A DNA stretch of 7,281 nucleotides from Coriobacteriia bacterium (lineage in GTDB: Bacteria; Actinomycetota; Coriobacteriia; WRKU01). The DNA is taken from contig WRDL01000074.1 of NCBI GenBank assembly GCA_009784095.1, forward strand, positions 1 through 7,281, in the 5' to 3' direction. The position numbers and the translations under genes were made by a program. The notes under the pieces are model-generated. The model was not told where the DNA came from. It did not search any database and saw nothing but the letters and a program-made list of their open reading frames with translations. Positions 5,961-7,281 of this stretch are shown in pieces. Position 1 is the stretch's first letter, and each line of letters begins with the position of its first letter.

Positions 5961-7281
5961 TCATTGTTCACGCTTGCGATTGAGTGCGGTCCCGGCAGCT
6001 GCGACTCCCGCGAGGGCGACGATCAGTGGCATGAACAGCGCAATGCTGTCTCCCGTATCAGGGATGGTGGGATCCGGCGTGGGGGGAGCCTCGTTGGGCG
6101 TCCAGTGCGCATAAAGCGTCATATCTGCGGTTACCGGAGTCGAGAAGTCCCACAGCGTGCCACCGGTCGGGTCGGTCCACCAACCGGCAAAGGTAAACCC
6201 TGCTTTGGTCGGAGCAGTCGGCTCGCTGACCGCAGTACCCTCCGCCACCGTGACCACGAGATCAGGTTTCGTGTTGTTCTGCGCATCGAAGGTAACGTCG
6301 ACGTAGGCGAATTGATCAGAAAGATAGACCTGGCAGATGCTTTCTTGATCGGGTCCGCCGCTCGTGATTCCGGCGACCAGATTGTTGGCATAGGAGTAGA
6401 ACACGACTTGGCCCGCCTCGTTGATCTGGGGGTAGCTGCTATACCCGTTCGCTCCACTCCCGCCGGTGCCGGGGGTCAAACAGCTCAGAGTTCCGTTATC
6501 GTAGAGATAGATGTTTCCATCCCCGCTCGTGATACCGGCGAGAAGATCGGTGGCATCGGAGGAGAACACGACTTGGCCCGCCTCGTTGATCTGGGGATCG
6601 TAGCTATTGCCGTTCGCTCCACTCCCGCCGGTGCCGGGGGTCAAACAGCTCAGTACCCCGTTATCGTAGAGGTAGATGTTATACAACTCGTTTGTGATAC
6701 CGGCGAGAAGATCGGTGGCATAGGAGTAGAACACGACTTGGCCCGCCTCGTTGATCTGGGATCCGTAGCTATTAGCGTTCGCTCCATTCCCGCCGGTGCC
6801 GGGGGTCAAACAGCTCAGTACCCCGTTATCGTAGAGATAGATGCTACTCGACCCGCTCGTGATACCGGCGAGAATATTGGTGGCATAGGAGTTGAACACG
6901 ACTTGGCCCGCCTCGTTGATCTGGGGGTTGTAGCTATCGCTATTTGCCCCACTCCCGCCGGTGCCGGGGGTCAAGCAGCTCAGGGTCCCGTTATCGTAGA
7001 GGTAGATGTTCCCCCAGCTCGTGATACCGGCGACCAGATCGGTGGCATCGGAGGAGAACACGACTTGGCCCGCCTCGTTGATCTGGGGGTCGTAGCTATT
7101 GTTGTTCGCTCCACTCCCGCCGGTGCCGGGGGTCAAACAGCTCAGGGTCCCGTTATCGGAGAGGTAGATGTTTCCATTCCCGCTCGTGATACCGGCGAGA
7201 AGATCAGTGGCATAGGAGTAGAACACGACTTGGCCCGCCTCGTTGATCTGGGGGTTGTAGCTCTCGCTATTTGCCCCACTC
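5961..7281 (-). CDS. Sortase-anchored repeat surface protein, C-terminal part
   Basis: The C-terminal 440 or so residues of a longer protein; the frame is still open at the right edge, where another repeat is starting. Five full units and one shortened unit of about 55 residues come first, each carrying motifs such as PQINEAGQVVF, AGIT, IYLYDNG and LSCLTPGTGG. They resemble extracellular beta-propeller-type repeats (PD40/TolB-like, or the HAF family); this is pattern recognition, not a search result. Next comes an InlB/Listeria-Bacteroides repeat (DNA 6305–6102), with VTFDAQ, GFTFAGWWTDPTGG and LYAHW. The end is a proline-rich linker, IPDTG (an LPxTG-like sortase motif, 6065–6051), a hydrophobic stretch and the basic tail NRKREQ. 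It is therefore probably covalently attached to the cell wall and exposed. The GTG at 7226 is an internal valine codon, not the start. The ligand or role is unknown; adhesion is a guess from the InlB repeat. Confidence 0.85.
   Translation of the reverse strand, partial: SGANSESYNPQINEAGQVVFYSYATDLLAGITSGNGNIYLSDNGTLSCLTPGTGGSGANNNSYDPQINEAGQVVFSSDATDLVAGITSWGNIYLYDNGTLSCLTPGTGGSGANSDSYNPQINEAGQVVFNSYATNILAGITSGSSSIYLYDNGVLSCLTPGTGGNGANANSYGSQINEAGQVVFYSYATDLLAGITNELYNIYLYDNGVLSCLTPGTGGSGANGNSYDPQINEAGQVVFSSDATDLLAGITSGDGNIYLYDNGTLSCLTPGTGGSGANGYSSYPQINEAGQVVFYSYANNLVAGITSGGPDQESICQVYLSDQFAYVDVTFDAQNNTKPDLVVTVAEGTAVSEPTAPTKAGFTFAGWWTDPTGGTLWDFSTPVTADMTLYAHWTPNEAPPTPDPTIPDTGDSIALFMPLIVALAGVAAAGTALNRKREQ
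6102..6305 (-). other. InlB-type (Listeria-Bacteroides) repeat domain
   Basis: About 68 residues encoded here run from YVDVTFDAQ through AGFTFAGWWTDPTGG to LYAHW. This is the typical pattern of the InlB B-repeat/Flg_new family: a beta strand, then a G-[FY]-x-F-x-G-W turn, then a closing 'T-L-Y-A-x-W'. These beta-grasp modules usually act as stalks or adhesive segments of Gram-positive surface proteins. Here a single copy links the tandem repeats to the wall anchor. Confidence 0.85.
6360..7281 (-). repeat. Tandem 165-bp repeat array within the surface-protein gene
   Basis: Units are, from the right, 7280–7116, 7115–6954 (162 bp), 6953–6789, 6788–6624, 6623–6459, and a shortened last unit 6458–6360. 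The anchor GCCCGCCTCG recurs at 6411, 6576, 6741, 6906, 7068 and 7233. Spacing is 165 bp except for one 162-bp step, so every change keeps the reading frame. Near-identical cores alternate with a variable patch just after SGAN and another after AGIT. Base 7281 fits the start of a further unit, so the array continues beyond the window. Confidence 0.95.

Noticed and set aside
7224..7226. GTG at 7226 as the start of the surface protein
   Set aside because: It is a valine codon in the middle of a repeat unit (GQVVFYS); the frame stays open to 7281 and still encodes repeat sequence.
6360..7281. CRISPR array
   Set aside because: The repeats are 165 bp, coding, in frame, and not separated by unique spacers.

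Overview
All genes read on the minus strand. The best guess at the host is an anaerobic, moderately GC-rich Gram-positive of the Coriobacteriia type (Eggerthellales or relatives). The grounds are a recJ–rel gene pair, followed by a metallo-beta-lactamase-fold hydrolase, beside a surface protein with a sortase motif, a membrane anchor and an InlB-type repeat. This placement is inference from gene content and codon use, not a database match.

Layout in transcription order (right to left): (1) 7281–5961 is the 3' part of a large cell-wall-anchored protein. It has at least six tandem units of about 55 residues (165 bp) that look like beta-propeller or HAF-type repeats, then one InlB/Listeria-Bacteroides repeat, then IPDTG, a hydrophobic segment and a basic tail. 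Its beginning lies outside the window. (2) 5960–5823 holds a clear rho-independent terminator for that gene and a possible promoter for the next. (3) 5822–2133 is a 1229-residue fusion: a complete RecJ 5'-3' single-strand exonuclease, a HIRAN domain, and an SF2 RecQ-like helicase. (4) 2136–148 is a bifunctional Rel/SpoT (p)ppGpp synthetase/hydrolase, overlapping the fusion gene by 4 nt (GTGA) and preceded by a strong Shine-Dalgarno sequence. (5) 147–71 is a short gap with a perfect 11-bp hairpin. (6) 70–1 is the first 23 codons of a probable MBL-fold (glyoxalase II-like) hydrolase, cut by the window edge.

The recJ-helicase and rel genes appear to be one translationally coupled unit, linking a DNA-repair or fork-processing enzyme with the stringent-response enzyme. 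The MBL gene may be read through from the same transcript. The surface protein is a separate, terminated unit.

Points most worth a second look are the RecJ–HIRAN–helicase fusion, an apparent large contraction of the Rel helical domain, and a three-unit higher-order pattern in the surface-protein repeats. No RNA genes, insertion sequences, CRISPR arrays or att sites were seen.
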